Notes: generated from the sequence alone by a model not told the origin. A stretch of 64,000 nucleotides of DNA from Casuarius casuarius (GCA_003342895.1 PTFA01000010.1:8871286-8935285), one strand, 5' to 3'. Numbered from the stretch's first letter, positions 51,289-64,000 are shown. Numbers and translations: made by a program.

Positions 51289-51294
51289 AATAAA
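51289..51294 (+). promoter_or_regulatory. Preferred poly(A) signal AATAAA
   Basis: Canonical hexamer in TTAATAAAGAAATT, followed within about 15-40 bases by GT-rich sequence (GGTGCATATGTATTTTGCC), the usual arrangement for cleavage and polyadenylation. It would give a 3' UTR of about 1.25 kb. Confidence 0.55.
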
Positions 51295-51863
51295 GAAATT
51301 CCAAATGGTGCATATGTATTTTGCCATGTGAAATATGTATTACAGGGTGTTTAGGTATTATTTAAACCTTCTTTTTCCATGCTTCATTTTTGTAGTCGAA
51401 ACCAATATTGTTATCTTCTGTATGACTGCAAAGGCTCACTGAAGAAGTAAATAATGCAGGTTTTACTGTATGATGACCTCTCCCTACTAATGAATGAAAA
51501 ATCAGTCTCCTTTTTTATACATATCTTGATTGACTGATTACTTTCCATTACTTCTAGCTGACCAAATGGTGGTTTTTACCTGGAGAGAATAGGCAAAGGA
51601 TACAGTCTTGATAGTTCTGATTCTCTTAGTTTTGACCGTCTGTCCCCCTTTGTTACTCAGTTTTGGTATGTAAGTCTTGTTTTGTTTCAGGGCTATGTGG
51701 TTATGGAGAATTTGAGTATTTTTCATCTCCAGGTCCTGGCCAGTAGATTGCAGTCTTCTATTTGTTTATTGGTCCCAAGCAAGTGTAATTCATGTCTTTG
51801 TCAACTGCAGCTAGGATGGTGCTGATCTACACATTACTCATTTGGGAAGCAGAGTTAGTGCAA

Positions 51864-51869
51864 AATAAA
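51864..51869 (+). promoter_or_regulatory. Distal poly(A) signal candidate AATAAA
   Basis: AATAAA followed by GTTGATTGTATAGTGCTGTC, a good GT-rich downstream element. It would extend the CCDC91 3' UTR to about 1.8 kb if used. It could equally be a chance hexamer in AT-rich DNA. Confidence 0.3.
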
Positions 51870-52239
51870 GTTGATTGTATAGTGCTGTCTCACAATCTAT
51901 GTTTAATTGTGGAGGTGTGATATGAATAGATTCCTAGATGGACTTCAGCCTTCTGGTATTTCTTTTCTAGGGCCATATGTGGAATAGTATTCCTTTCTAC
52001 AATAGACTGCAAAGTGTTCCCCATCAAAAGCCAGAGCCCTAGTGCATTACCAGCGTTTTTGTACTGAAGAGTTTTATATTCTGAGTTGCAGTAATATGCA
52101 AAAGCACTTGTTACAGGAGTTTTTGATGGGTGTCAGTAAGATTTCACTGGCAACTACTGTATATCTTTCCTATTAGCATTACGTGTTGTTTAATGTCGAC
52201 TCTTGAATATGGTGATTATCACAGAGAGCTGTAAGGGGT

Positions 52240-52260
52240 GTTTTGTTTTGTTTTGTTTTT
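52240..52260. repeat. (GTTTT)n tract
   Basis: Four GTTTT units in intergenic DNA downstream of CCDC91. Confidence 0.85.
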
Positions 52261-52997
52261 CCTTTTTACCTTTGACAGATTTAGTCCCTTAATCTTTCTC
52301 TCTACACTCTGAGCAAAACTGCTGATTTAGTGTCTGCTACTTAAAGTGGTGACAACTAATAAAACAGAATTAGACCACAGTCATAGAAAAATCAGATTGA
52401 GAACCTGGATTGTATTCAAAACCCCAAGTCTCAGAGAAGAAATTTTGTTATCCAGCAGAAAAAGCTATCCAGTATGCAAGCTTTTCAATATGCAATAATC
52501 TCCATCTTCTCCACATCCCGCCCAGAGCTTTAGAGTTTAGTTTTATTTTACATTATTTCTGCATAACTACAGAACAATACAGGTTGTGGAATTTTGGGAG
52601 GGAGGAAGGCAGGGAAGGGTTTGCAAAACCCAATCTAGCACTAGAGTAATGTCTAGTGACACTAGAATTCTTTTTTTTTTCTCCCTTTTCTCCTGACAGA
52701 CTGAAGAATGACATCTAAGAGAAATAGTATGTTCAAGACCTACTGGTAGAACTTTTTCTGCCTCTTTGAGGTATGGCTGCCATCTTGGTAGAATTTTTCC
52801 TTTTTATAATATGTTCAAGTATCAGTATCTTTAATAACCATGATTGTATAAAATAATTTTGGCAAGAGTGATATTTAATAGGAGAAACAAGAAAATCGTA
52901 GCCCATTGAACTGACCCTTATAAGTGACAAATGCAAGAACAAAAATTTTCAAGCTAGGGAATCTGCAGCCTAGAACGTCACCAAAACTTATGCATGC

Positions 52998-53035
52998 ATA
53001 TACTTATATATCTATATATATATATATATATATAT
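52998..53035. repeat. (TA)n microsatellite
   Basis: Interrupted TA run, with a perfect section of about 20 bases, in intergenic DNA after CCDC91. Confidence 0.9.
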
Positions 53036-53744
53036 GATTCTATACTTTATATTAAAAATAAGCCATAATTCTTGGTATGCAAAGATGTGTTTTAAACAAA
53101 CAGTTGTGTGTATTAAAACCTAGCTAGAAGACTGGGGTAACAATAGAACTGCTATATATAATGGTGTCTTTCATTGCTGTTAGTGTCAGGCCTGTTCCAT
53201 TTTAACAGTTTTATTTGATGATCTAGAGCAGAGAAGAACAGAACAGTGGGATTTGTAACTAATAATTTGATATGTTAATGCTGAATGCCATGGTATCATA
53301 CAGTCTTATGCATTTGTGTTATATTTCCATATGTTTCTGTTGGCTCCCTAGTTGCTTCCACTACAAAATTCTAGGTTAGCCCTAAGCCTATGTATGTAGA
53401 AGTTGTTAACAAAGAGGAAATCATTTGCCACACACTTTCTATACACTGTCCAGAATTGAGATCAGTGAGGGAATATTTGAATATTTATTTTGCTCTAGGA
53501 ATGTCATTGATGAATACCATTTTTATTAACAAAGCATTAAATTCCTTCCCTATATCATAGGAAGGCCAAACAGAGAAAATGCAGTGGTCATTGCAGAGGC
53601 TGAGGTCACATTAGTGTTTTGAGATTTTTGTGCATCTTTACATTGGTTTCTGCTCAAAAGTTGCCGCATGTCCAGCTTGCTTGATAAGTGGCAATATTAA
53701 TTCCTGACTGACTGTAATTATCCATGTAGACATGACCTGAAAGG

Positions 53745-53782
53745 GCCTAATTCTTGTTCACACTGAAACTCCCTTTTAGCTC
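53745..53782 (+). mobile_element. MITE-like fragment
   Basis: GGGCCTAATTCTTGTTCACA followed by CTGAAACTCCC resembles 'gggcctaattctgc..actcccattgac'. Short and tentative. Confidence 0.35.
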
Positions 53783-54574
53783 TCTAAACCCTTCTCCTCT
53801 ACTCTTTATTTTTTAGGCCAAATATTTGAGCTACAGATTTGTCCTCTCCCCTTGGAAAGAGTCTTTGATAAAATTTCATGTTGTTTCCCAACAGGAAATA
53901 GCCACTGATTATAAATTGTTCATAAAGTGGACACAGATATAATTTATACTCACTTTCAGATAATGTACAATGTCAGTGCAGTACCAAACGGACTTAGCGC
54001 AAATGTAAAATGGTCTCTGAAAGTACATTTTATACCTATAGTCAATCTAGATTCCAGCTAGGTAGCTTTCTTGCTACCAGATGGGTAAATGTTAAAGCAC
54101 AGAGCCCGGCATGGTCTGACTTCCCATTTGTATGTCTCTGCTTCATCAGCTGCATTGCAGCCCACACTAAGCTACCTGAAACACGTAGTCTGCGTTGAGA
54201 ACTTCAGGTACTGCAAGCTTTGTTGCAGCAGCAATTAACTAGTACACAAGATTGCTGTAAGAATTTTTACATGGTAGTTCTGAATATTGTCTGGAAAGAT
54301 TTTATAACGCCTGTGGCATTCCTTTTTCAGCAGTAGATTATAAATGTGCTAAAGAAATACTGATCCAGGAAACACTTTTTACCTGGGTGTAATTTAAGCC
54401 CTAACTATTCCATGTGCTTTCAGGAGCAGGCTAAACAAATGTCTTTTCTGGGATCTACCCAGTAATATTGTTGTAAGGCTTCAGGAATCAATGGCCTGTT
54501 AATAGAACTTACGAACAGATTTTTGTATTTTTTTAAGCCTACATTAAACTGATGTAATTGTTGCTGAATAGCAG

Positions 54575-54660
54575 TTCAGGGCCACATTTCGCCCAAATCA
54601 GCTTAACTTCATGAGGAAATCAGCAGAGTTGCACTCTGTTTGGCTCAAGGTTTGTAACTG
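54575..54660 (+). mobile_element. MITE-like fragment
   Basis: CAGGGCCACATTTCGCCCAA followed by AGAGTTGCACTCTGTTTGGC resembles the 'gggcccaaattctgccc..gagttacac' repeat. Tentative. Confidence 0.4.
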
Positions 54661-56085
54661 CCTTTGCAAGCATATGTTTCATTAGCGAAAGGAGAGAACT
54701 GAGGTGTGGTGACTTCTTATTATAGACATTACCTAAGCAGTTCACTTGCTACAACGATGCAGTAGCTAAAAATGCCCTCATCAAGCTCCCTTGTATGTGG
54801 AGCAAAAGGTCAGTCTTGCTTTATGCCATTTGCCACAGATACACGTGGTAGGTTATTATGATTACATTTCTGTGGGAAGCATTGCTAGCATTACTTCTTT
54901 ATAAAGACCTACCGTAATGTCCTGAAAGTGGTGACAGTCAAGTGTAGATGCTGATGACAGTGTGGTATTTGGCAAGCCAAAAAAAAATGTTGTTTTTTTT
55001 TTCTTTTGATCTTGTTTACTGTAGAGTGTGCATTTTAAACTTGCTGCATCACCTTTCAGGACAATCATTTCCTGTGATAGATATGGTATTGGTATTGCAT
55101 CCGTGTCTTACATACTCTCTGTGTATTTATAACTATTTTAATATGCATCAGAGATTCACATTTGTTTATATTGCCTATAATTCTTCACATTTCAGGCTTA
55201 TAAAACCAGCATTTTTTAGATGTTTTCCATTGTCTGGCATGAGTAATATGATACACAAAGAAAGGATTATTGAATAAACACTCAGGCTGTTCCACTTTTT
55301 TCTGATGGCATTTTTAAACAGTTTGACAGCTAACCCTAGTAAAAAATGGGATGTTTGTTAATACACATTTCCTAAAAATACAATTATCAATGAAATGCCA
55401 TGGATTATCTCATATTTCTTTTCAGATTTGACCATAAATCTGTCACAATAAATGTAGATCACCATCAGATTGCAAGTCATTGAGATTCATTTCTTTCTTC
55501 AAGTTATTCAGATATTTTGTGTTCTTCTCACACATGTGAAAGGAATTTGCACCTTTCTGACTCTAAAAAGAAATTGGTCTTAACTGATCTCCTGTTTAGT
55601 ATAATGGTAGAAGGCCTTTTAGCCTTTAGCCAAAGGAGAAACAGAATTGTTTTTGCTGAGTGAACTTTATAAGATAGTCTGCAAGATACTTTGCAAGTTA
55701 TTTTACTACTACCAAATTAGGGCATCAGTTAAGACTTCAAACCTATCTTTGTATATAAATTTTCTAAATGATAGCCAGTCACCATGATACATGGCCAGTC
55801 TCTATTTTTGTGGCAGTAATTTTACAAATTCCATCATTTAAGCATGCTGCTCTTTTATTGTAAACATAGAATATGTATTTCAACAGTGATTGTGCAATTC
55901 TGGCTCCCAGGAAGTTAGCAAGAATTCTGCTGTTGGTTATTTCCAGCTCAAGATTTCATCCTTCCTCACATATTTTGCAACTGCATCTGCAATGAATATA
56001 ACATACACAGCTTTGTGTGGGTCCAGAAATGTGCCCAGAAACTGGGTTGGTTTGAAGTTCTTTCAAGAGCAGATTTTTTGATCAG

Positions 56086-56100
56086 TTTTTTTTTTTTTTT
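56086..56100. repeat. T15 homopolymer
   Basis: Uninterrupted T run in intergenic DNA. Confidence 0.9.
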
Positions 56101-59100
56101 GAAGAAAATATTGCATTTGTTCCATTCATGGAGACGGGAGAGAGCTGCTGGCTGAAACCTTGACGAGGTTATATCTGTGTCTGAATATTACTGCACTACT
56201 GCTAAGAAGTATGTATTTTCATATTCTTGCTGAAATGAGTTGCTTCTCCATCAATACATCAGAACTGATAGCATCTCTATAGTATCCCCTGTTGAAAAGC
56301 CTGGAAAAAACACATTTAGGTATGTCAGTGAAGTCACCATCACAAAGGTACAAATTACTTCATCTTGGCATCAGGCTTGACAGTAGTGGAAAACATGAAA
56401 GTAAATGTAAGATGCTAGTATTTGTTATATATCCCTTTGATTATTAGTTTTAGTTGACAAAGAAAATGAGGAAATTCCCAAATACTTTATCTCCTGCAAA
56501 TATAATCCATCTGTGAAGTTTACACTTAGATGTCTTTTGATAAAAATCTCAGTTTAACTAGGATGAATCTTAAAAAAATCTGTCAGGGTCAAAAGATCAT
56601 ATAAATGAAAGCATATTGCTATTTTATGGATTATTAGATAGAACAGGACAAAATCTGTCCTAGAATGTCAGCACCCAAGGCTTTCAGTGGGTGCTGTGTC
56701 TGAAGATGGCAGCGCTGCATTTAGTCTGTTTGAAATGGTGACATCGACATTGGAAAGCATGATTATTTCAGAAATCTGCCCATGTACAATTTTCAAACTG
56801 TTGTGTCTTTACGGTTCATAACTTTTTTTCCGTGTTTGTCTCATGTTCCATGCCCTAGGGCAAAGGGAAGTGTCCTTCTAAATCCTTACGATCATGATGA
56901 TCACCACCTATAGGTGACAGTGTAGAAAAGGAGCAATTGTCAACTAAGCGGAATTTGTTTTCTCCACACTGTTGCTACTGAGGGAAAGGGTATTTGAAGG
57001 AAGAGAAGTTCTCTACATGCAGAAAAAAGAAAATTATAGTACTGTGGTTTATGAACTGAGATGGACTTGGTGAAGAAGAAGAGATAAGTATGCTTTTATG
57101 CTGTGAACATTATTTTATCTTGTATATTATGAGAAAGAGAGATGGTTTCACACAACAGAAGGATGACAGGTTTGGATGAGAAGTAATATGCAGAAATTAG
57201 GTTCTAGACCCTTTAGAAAGTACTCACCTGAACCTACAAACTTCTCAGATATAATCAGCAAAATAAGTAAAAATAAAAAAAAAAAAAAGTATTTCCTGCC
57301 CTGTTTCAGTTGCCACACAATCCTCAGAGGCTGTGTGAGCCAGGATGTAGCCAGTGTGCCCAAAAGGTTGATGGTCTAGAAAAGCATGTCCTTTAGCACT
57401 TCTCAGGCTTAACGGTGTTGGGGTCAGGACCTGGACAATTTAGCCATGAGGTCTCAGTTCTCACAAAGAGACCATGCTAGAGGAGGACCTGTCCTTCAAA
57501 ACCACTTTCAAAAATGTAAAAAAAAAAAAGGAAAACAGTATTTATACTTTGTGAAGAAGCTTAAAAGCATTACAAGGCTGACATGTTGAGACCCAAATAC
57601 ATTAGTCTGACGCATGTCTGGAAGTGAGATTCCTCCACATCCTGGACAGAATGTGTTGAGAGTGTCTCTGGAGGAATGGTGTTTGCTGGGGATACTACTG
57701 TATCATGATGATAAGGATATTCTTGTTTGATAATTACACTAATATTAAAAAAATACTATGTACGTGACAAATAAGTCTTCAAATGTCTGCCAAAAAAATA
57801 AAAAATAGAGGTTTAGATGTTGTGTTGGAAGATTATATATCATCTGTCTGTCTTCTTGGGAATAAGAAATGTCTTTAAGTCTTGGACGAAGTAATTTTTC
57901 ATTTGAGCATATTACTGAAATTTGAATAAAAAATTCCCATAAGCTCAAGAGAGTAGGGGAAAAAGTCTATAAAAGACTGGTAACCAGACAATTCAGGAGT
58001 GACATGAATATTCAGAAGAAGACAAATAAGTGCAAGCAGGATGAACATTAAATTGCACTCAATTGTATGAATATGTAATATAAATATCAGTTACAATGTA
58101 TATATGTACAATTTGCAAGACAATTTTTCTTCAGTAAATTCTCAGGCACTCTAAAAGAGTGAGTGAGTTGAAGGAGGGGATGACGAGGTCATCTTCCACT
58201 TAAGAGGAACCCAACTGAATGGTTGGTTAGTTTGTTATACATTAGGGCCAAATGTTAATACCTACTATCGTGTGTAAGCATCTGGAAGTGCATGTTACTT
58301 TTCATAGAGCAGACGTAGCACAGTAGTTTGCATGTCCCTTGGCTTATCAATGATATGTTTTAATCATATTTTAAATGAAAAAAATATATTTAAATATTTT
58401 TTCTTGTAGGTTCAACTTCAATAAGTTAAGCTGGAAAGTAGATTGAAGTGTTTTATGTGCCTTGTATACTGTCAGCATCATGAATGATATCATTACAGCT
58501 GCCTCCAGCACAAAGCTCAGAAATGTCAATTAACAACTTTAAAATAGATTTTGTACATTACAGTGAGAACTAATTCACACTTTCTAGACTTTTTATTGTT
58601 GAGCTCAGTGAAACAGATGTTGGTTACCTTTAAAGAAGACAAAATCCGTGTGCCAAGGAAGTTGTTTGCTTTTATTAATTGAGAAACTTTGTTGATCAGT
58701 AATGTTTTTTATAGTGTTGTAGTGCTCTGAAAATTATGTATTTATATAACAGCATCCTAAAACTAACCAAAACAGATGTGTTCTCTGCTGACTTGCAGGT
58801 CAAAGAATTTTGTTACTGGATTTTACTCCTGCAGTTAATCCTTCAGAGCCAGCAGAGCTTGGACAGAGCAAGCTTGGTTTTATTCTGGCTCGTGAGTCAC
58901 AAACAGAATCGTTACTGATGTGAACACGACCATCTCATGCAGCAAAAACTCAGGGCAGAAAGTAAAAAGGGCATTATATGTGTACCACTCTCCTGGTATC
59001 AATGTACCCCTCTGTTTTGGGGTTCCCTGCTTTCCCTGATGTGGACAAGCTAGCCCCCAGGCAAGGTCCCAGGCCTCTTTCTCCATCCCCAAATGCTAGC

Positions 59101-59643
59101 AGGAAGCATTTGCTTTGTGGCTTTAGGGTGGAATTTTGCTCTTCTTTATTTCAGAGTATTTTGAGTGAGATCAGGATTTTATTCATTGTTTCTAGCTATT
59201 GTCTCCCCTTCTTGACAATGGAGCTTTAAGGGATTATCAGTGATATGATGTTTACAAAGGGCTCTCTAGCAAGGAAGGATATCCGTTATAAAGAGAGAGA
59301 CACTGAAAAGCTTTCCAGCCTGGAGTCCACTTGGGAACATTGTGCTTCCATTTCCGAAGACTTCATTCTGTTAATTTCTTAGCGTTTTCAGGGAGATCTC
59401 CCCTACTTACATAGATTACAATGTGTTCCGAGTCATGGAGGAAATTGCCTTATCACACTGTTATAGCGACATGACATCTTGTGCTCAGCTCTGCTTCCTG
59501 GCATGCTCTGCTACTGCACTGGTCTTTTAATCTGGGAGTTAGTATAGCTGCCCTCTTGTATATTGTGTTAAATACTCTTCTGATACAGTAACATTATATT
59601 GAGAGGAAAGCGACTATACAGTAAGATCTTGAATGTTATTTTC

Positions 59644-59679
59644 TGTTGCATTAGTGAAAAGTGTTGCATTAGTGAAAAC
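59644..59679 (+). repeat. 18-bp tandem duplication
   Basis: TGTTGCATTAGTGAAAAG followed directly by the same unit with one final base changed. Likely a recent slippage duplication. Confidence 0.95.
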
Positions 59680-60774
59680 TGCCAGGATGCCTCTATGTAG
59701 AGGAGGAGATTGCTGGTACAGGAAGGCTTCAGCTTTTGTTTAAGGAAAGGTATTGTGTCTATCTTACTGTATCTTACTTAGCACTTAAAATTTGGTGATG
59801 AGGCAAAATTACTCAGAAGAACCCATTAAAAAGAGCAAATAGGACACTCCAAACATAACCACTCAAAGGAGATGAAGTAGACTTACTCCTCTTTTTATGG
59901 AAGTCTTGGGGGTCAGTTTCAGCCTCACCTGTAGGAACAAGCAAAACAAGGGCCTTTGCAAACCTTTGCATAGACAGATATAATGCAATCCTATATAAGC
60001 CTGTTATCCTTCTCCCTTCGTTCTTTCCCATCCCATGTTTTTCCCAGGCTACTACCAACAGGTAGCAGGATGCTAACAAGGAACTCACGTATACCTGAAA
60101 AAGGGCTTAATATTAGTTATTGTCATCACTACCAAACCTCAGTTGCCTTTTTTAAAGTAGATATCAATATCGTACAGGAATGGCATCATATATCATTCAG
60201 CTTTAGGCTCAGCTTTGGTACAGAGATCATGCATGCAGTTCTCCTGACATGTTTAGAAATGATTTAGGAATTGACTACTTCCTACTCTTTTATTTGCCTC
60301 TCGTTAAATGGCCGATAAACTAGTGCCCAAACACATAGGTGCTTGACAATGCTTTAAAATCCTAAAATCCTAAAATATTCAGACATTATGGTCAAGTCTT
60401 CCAAGATCCTGAGATATTTTTAAAAGTCATAAAGTGTTTTTTTAGCCACTTTTAATAAGAAATGATTACACTATTTGCCTTAGAGTTTTGAAACCTTTAA
60501 CATTCTTATTTCTAATCTTTTCTCTGTAATAGCAAGTGCCAGAAACCCTTTTTTCTCCTTTATGAGAGCTAAAACTCACAGGATCCCAGGAGGTGAGACT
60601 TTAAGAAAAACATCAAATACTGTAAAACCTGTGATAAAGTCATTAGCAGAGCAGCCCTGTCTTGGATAGATCAATAGTTCACCTGAAGGAGGGTGTCATA
60701 TTTCAACCCTGCTTCTCCAGTTCCGCTCTTAACTTCAGTATGGTCATAACTTCACCCACCCCCCAAGTTGAAGG

Positions 60775-60842
60775 TTTGAGGTTAGATCTTAGGCTGGCTT
60801 TAGAGTAACGCTGGTTTATACTGGGTGACTGGTGATCTTACA
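60775..60842 (+). mobile_element. MITE-like fragment
   Basis: AGAGTAACGCTGGTTTATAC followed by TGGGTGACTGGTGATC resembles 'agagtaac..ctggtttacactggtgtaactga'. Tentative. Confidence 0.4.
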
Positions 60843-62304
60843 TTCTTCTGATTCTCACTAATGAGAAAAAGAAAGCATCATGACATTCTGTCAGGTCTTC
60901 CTATGTCATCTAACTTTTAATCTCGTGACAAGCATTTTTGTTTTGACATAATTTAAGTGGAAAGGAATCTGCCTCCTTCCTCGCACAGAAGTCGCCACTG
61001 CAGGATACACTAGGAAATAGAGGGACTTAATTTTGTGTAAAAGAACTGTAAATCCCAATGCAGTATGAATTGGTAGACTGCTCCTGATGCCTCTGTACTA
61101 CTGGTGCAGTTACTGGAGCAGTAGCTTCTGTGTATAAGTATAAAGTCCTCACTAGTTATTGTTCACAGTCTGCCACAAATGTGAATAAAATCATGCAGCT
61201 CCTAGATGAATCACCGCACATTATTTGGCTTATTACATACCAAAGTGACAGGCTGCTAGGCAGTCTGGATACAGATAAGGCAGATATGTGTAAACCAACA
61301 ACTGTGCTCAATGTGTCAAAATTCTCCTGATCATCCTGTTTACAGGAAAATGTGCAGAGCTGATATGATCAACACATATATTTGCAGCACCTGTCGATTT
61401 TAATGTTGGCAGATTTATTTAACATGTGATTGCTAATAATTAGGGAGACTTTGGTACCAATAAGGAAAGAAAGCAATTCTTTTCCCTATTAATTAACCTG
61501 TGGCTATATCTAAACTAAGATTAAAAATAAAAACATAAAAATAAATAAAGATGGCTAGTCAGAGGTTCACTGTAGATATAGAAATATTAGAAGCATTTTA
61601 GGTCCTCATAGATGTTCATGAAAGAAAAGACAATCTAATGGACTTTGGCCCTTCAGAATGGCATTTCAGAGCATGCTGTGTACAATGTCTTTCCCATCAC
61701 TCACTGGAAAACTAATAGAAAATAACAGGACCTCATTGTACAGATAAAGAGAAACAAGAGTCAGCTGGTATCTCTGCATGGAAATGGCGAAACCTGTAGG
61801 TAAGTAAAAACCCATCAGTCTTGTAAGAAGTGCTCATTTGGTACAGCAAAAGACAATTTAATACTGAAATAGGATTGAGTTATTTATTAAGTATGGAGAT
61901 GCTTTTTCCAAACCTATGATGTTTGACATGTAAGACATTGCAAATTAATAACTGACTACATTAGAAAATGTCATCTGATTTGCCAGGTCTCCTGCCGTAT
62001 GGTTCCCGAAGGAAGTAGCATTGCAGCATTGCAGAGAACAGAAAGAGGGTGGAGCAACTAGCCCAGCAGCATTAGAGACCAACCTCCCACGTAGTACTTT
62101 GCAAGTGTATTGTTCTTCTGACAACATGCAGAGAAATAGATCAGTAAATCCATGCAGCAGAGGAGGCACCTAATGCTGGTGATTCAGAAACAAGGTAAAC
62201 TTCCCAATGCTGGAGCTGAGGATTTTATAATAATAGTAAATGCAAACAAAAAAGGTAGAGAGTATTCAGCACTGAAATTGGACCTCCAATAATAGAACTT
62301 GTCT

Positions 62305-62352
62305 AAGTGGATACCCACTCCAGTCATGTCAATGGGGCCAGAAAATCAGTGC
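62305..62352 (+). mobile_element. MITE-like fragment
   Basis: CACTCCAGTCATGTCAATGG followed by GGCCAGAAAATCAG resembles the repeat end 'cattgacttcaatggggccaggatttcac'. Confidence 0.45.
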
Positions 62353-63660
62353 GAGTCTCCCAGGGGTCTTTCCTCATCTCACGGCTTGGTGATTGTCAGC
62401 AAGAGCTAGAAGCATAAGAATGGGTCAGGGCAGAGGAAGAGAAATAAAATAGCCTAGAGAAAGAAACTGGTGTTCGGAGGTAGTGGTGAGGAAAGAATGG
62501 ACATGGGATGGAGAAGGCCTGCCTTCTTAAGGGTACACTTGCTTAGGGGAGTCCCAGCAGCATAAGATAAGCTTGTGGCAGAAAGTTGGGTGAACTCATC
62601 TAGCACTCAGATGCTGGTGTCATAAAAACAATTTTGGCATCCCAAGCGTTAGAAGACTAGACAAGAGCAGAAGACACAGTAAGGGGGGACAGTGAGGCAG
62701 CCAATAAAAGAGGAACCAATAACATTCGGAGCCAACACCAGAGAAGTCACGAAAGTCAGGACTAAACACCACACTGCAAGGGTGAGATAATGAGGATCAC
62801 AGACAGAGGCAGTGAGGTGAGTGATGCTAAAAAAAAAAAATGAAAGCAGTGGTTAGTAAGAAAAAGTCTTGAGAAGACTAATCAGAAAGAAAAATGCAAA
62901 TAGTGACCATTTAGAGACAGAAATACGGGGTTAGAGTGGGAGAGGGAGAAACCAGGAGGAGAGGGTGAACTTCTGTGTAACAGTTGCTTCCACACGCACA
63001 CTATTAAAGTTGGACAGTGGTGCTGAAAAAGATTTAAATAGAGTTGATTTCCTGAGCTTGTAATGAGTCCGGGCACTTTGGGTTTGGCTGAATCTTTTTT
63101 CCATTTTGGGGGCTTTTTTTCCACAGGAGGAAGTAAAACATTTTCAAACCAACTGTAGTTCTGGTCCAAATCGGTTTTAAGGTTCTAGTTTGGGAATATC
63201 AAATTCTCACAAGCCTTCTCATTAGATTATGGCCCAGCAAAGATTGAGATATTTCTGTAATCTTGATCGGGGCCCAAAATTTCTTTCTGCTTTTGAGTCT
63301 GCTTTCCAACCAGTGCTGCTAAGGTGTGTTTGAATCAGAAGATTAGACTCCAAGCAGCTGTTTTTCTCTCTCCTTTGTCTTTTCTCTCCTTCCACTGTCC
63401 TAACCCCTACCACTTGCCAAAGTTTCACTCCCTCCTGTCTCTAACTCATTGCCAAAAAAAAGAAAAACAAAAACCTCACAGCTCACCCTCCTTTTTTTTT
63501 TTTTAATAAGATCAGATTTTGAGGCTTTGGTTTTGACTCATGTCTAAATGAGGTAAAAAACACTCAGCTTTTTTTCCCAGTCTTAAAACCTGATGTTGCT
63601 TGGGGTTTGTGGTAAAAAGGAGATTAATGTCCTTGTGTATTCCCTATAACAAACTTTTTT

Positions 63661-63674
63661 CTTCTTCTTCTTCT
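63661..63674. repeat. (CTT)n short tandem repeat
   Basis: Four to five CTT units following a T run. Confidence 0.85.
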
Positions 63675-64000
63675 GTTGCATTCAGTTTTTGTATTGGTTG
63701 TGGCCACTGCTGGAGACAGCCTACTGGACGAGATTGATAGTTGGTATTAAGCCAAGATGTTTTTTCCAATGTTCTTAAGTGTTCCTGCTAACTTCTGTTT
63801 TCTGACGTTTTCTTGGATTGCCATGATACAATGCTCTCAAGCATAAATAAAATTGTTTGTTTGATTTTTTTTTTCATCTACTGTCAAAATACTTCACAAG
63901 GTCATCCCTCAGCTTTAAAGGCAGGAAGTGTTAGATATACATGCACGTACAGAGATACACATTCATCTATGGTAGATGTCAGATTGAGCTAATCATGCAA

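Larger units (their letters stand above)
50064..51320 (+). other. CCDC91: CCDC91 3' UTR (main candidate extent)
   Basis: Sequence after the TGA at 50061-50063. No splice donor is needed downstream. It is AT-rich with U-rich patches (for example the CT/T tract near 50755-50783) and a decayed sauropsid repeat fragment at about 50970-51010. The 3' end is inferred from AATAAA hexamers at 51094, 51104, 51135 and 51289; the last is followed by a GT-rich stretch, so cleavage near 51.31 kb is my preferred end. A further signal at 51864 could give a longer form. Confidence 0.65.
51321..57500. other. Intergenic stretch downstream of CCDC91, no gene seen
   Basis: AT-rich DNA with a distal poly(A) candidate, a GTTTT tract at 52240, a TA tract near 53000, T15 at 56086 and MITE-like fragments near 53745 and 54580. 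ORFs here (up to 109 aa at 54948-55277) have no recognisable domain. In mammals the next plus-strand gene is FAR2, far away; no FAR2-like exon is recognised here. Confidence 0.6.
57500..64000. other. Intergenic stretch with a purine-rich block, no gene seen
   Basis: No exon recognised. Contains an exact 18-bp tandem pair at 59644, MITE-like fragments at about 60775 and 62310, a purine-rich block at 62400-62960 followed by pyrimidine-rich DNA at 63340-63500, and a short CTT repeat at 63661-63674. The longest ORFs (94-95 aa at 59983-60267 plus and 62882-63169 minus) look like chance or decayed repeat sequence. Confidence 0.55.

Noticed and set aside
54948..55277. ORF of 109 aa downstream of CCDC91
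   Set aside because: Includes T-rich sequence, no domain recognised, not flanked by splice sites that would fit FAR2 or another expected neighbour.
1..64000. Search for tRNA, rRNA, CRISPR arrays, intact LTR elements or bacterial-type gene clusters
   Set aside because: None seen by eye. The exon-intron structure and repeat content are those of a vertebrate chromosome.

Overview
The window is vertebrate nuclear DNA: AT-rich, almost entirely non-coding, with GT-AG introns, simple-sequence tracts and strongly decayed interspersed repeats. Several decayed copies resemble repeat families I associate with bird, crocodilian and turtle genomes: a CR1 LINE 3' end with a short tail repeat, and palindromic elements built around a 'CATTGACTTCAATGGG' core. 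Their heavy decay suggests a bird more than a slowly evolving turtle or crocodilian. This is inference; I have run no search.

One gene is supported. Two plus-strand exons, 3611-3724 and 49941-50063, are both in phase 0 with proper splice sites. Joined, they encode the last 78 residues of a coiled-coil protein that I recognise as CCDC91 (p56, the GGA-binding partner of the trans-Golgi network). The second exon holds the stop codon, so it is the terminal coding exon, followed by a 3' UTR with several AATAAA signals.

Layout: 1-3610 is the 3' part of an upstream intron. 3611-3724 is the penultimate coding exon. 3725-49940 is one intron of about 46.2 kb. 49941-50063 is the last coding exon. From 50064 to about 51.3 kb (possibly 51.9 kb) is the 3' UTR. 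The rest, to 64000, is intergenic DNA with no recognisable exon. In mammals CCDC91 lies between PTHLH and FAR2 next to a large gene-poor interval, which fits the empty right end.

The intron and intergenic part contain microsatellites (the largest an (AC)n of 65 bp), homopolymer runs, a few short tandem duplications, old CR1/MITE/MIR-like remnants, and some repeat-free stretches that read like conserved regulatory elements (unproven here). I find no rRNA, tRNA, CRISPR, operon-like structure, intact transposon or young retrovirus. Most short ORFs are chance ORFs in AT-rich non-coding DNA. I do not see a new biological system; the more useful leads are a reversal of A/T strand skew at about 42.7-47.8 kb, the possible retained-intron end after exon 3611-3724, and the candidate regulatory blocks.
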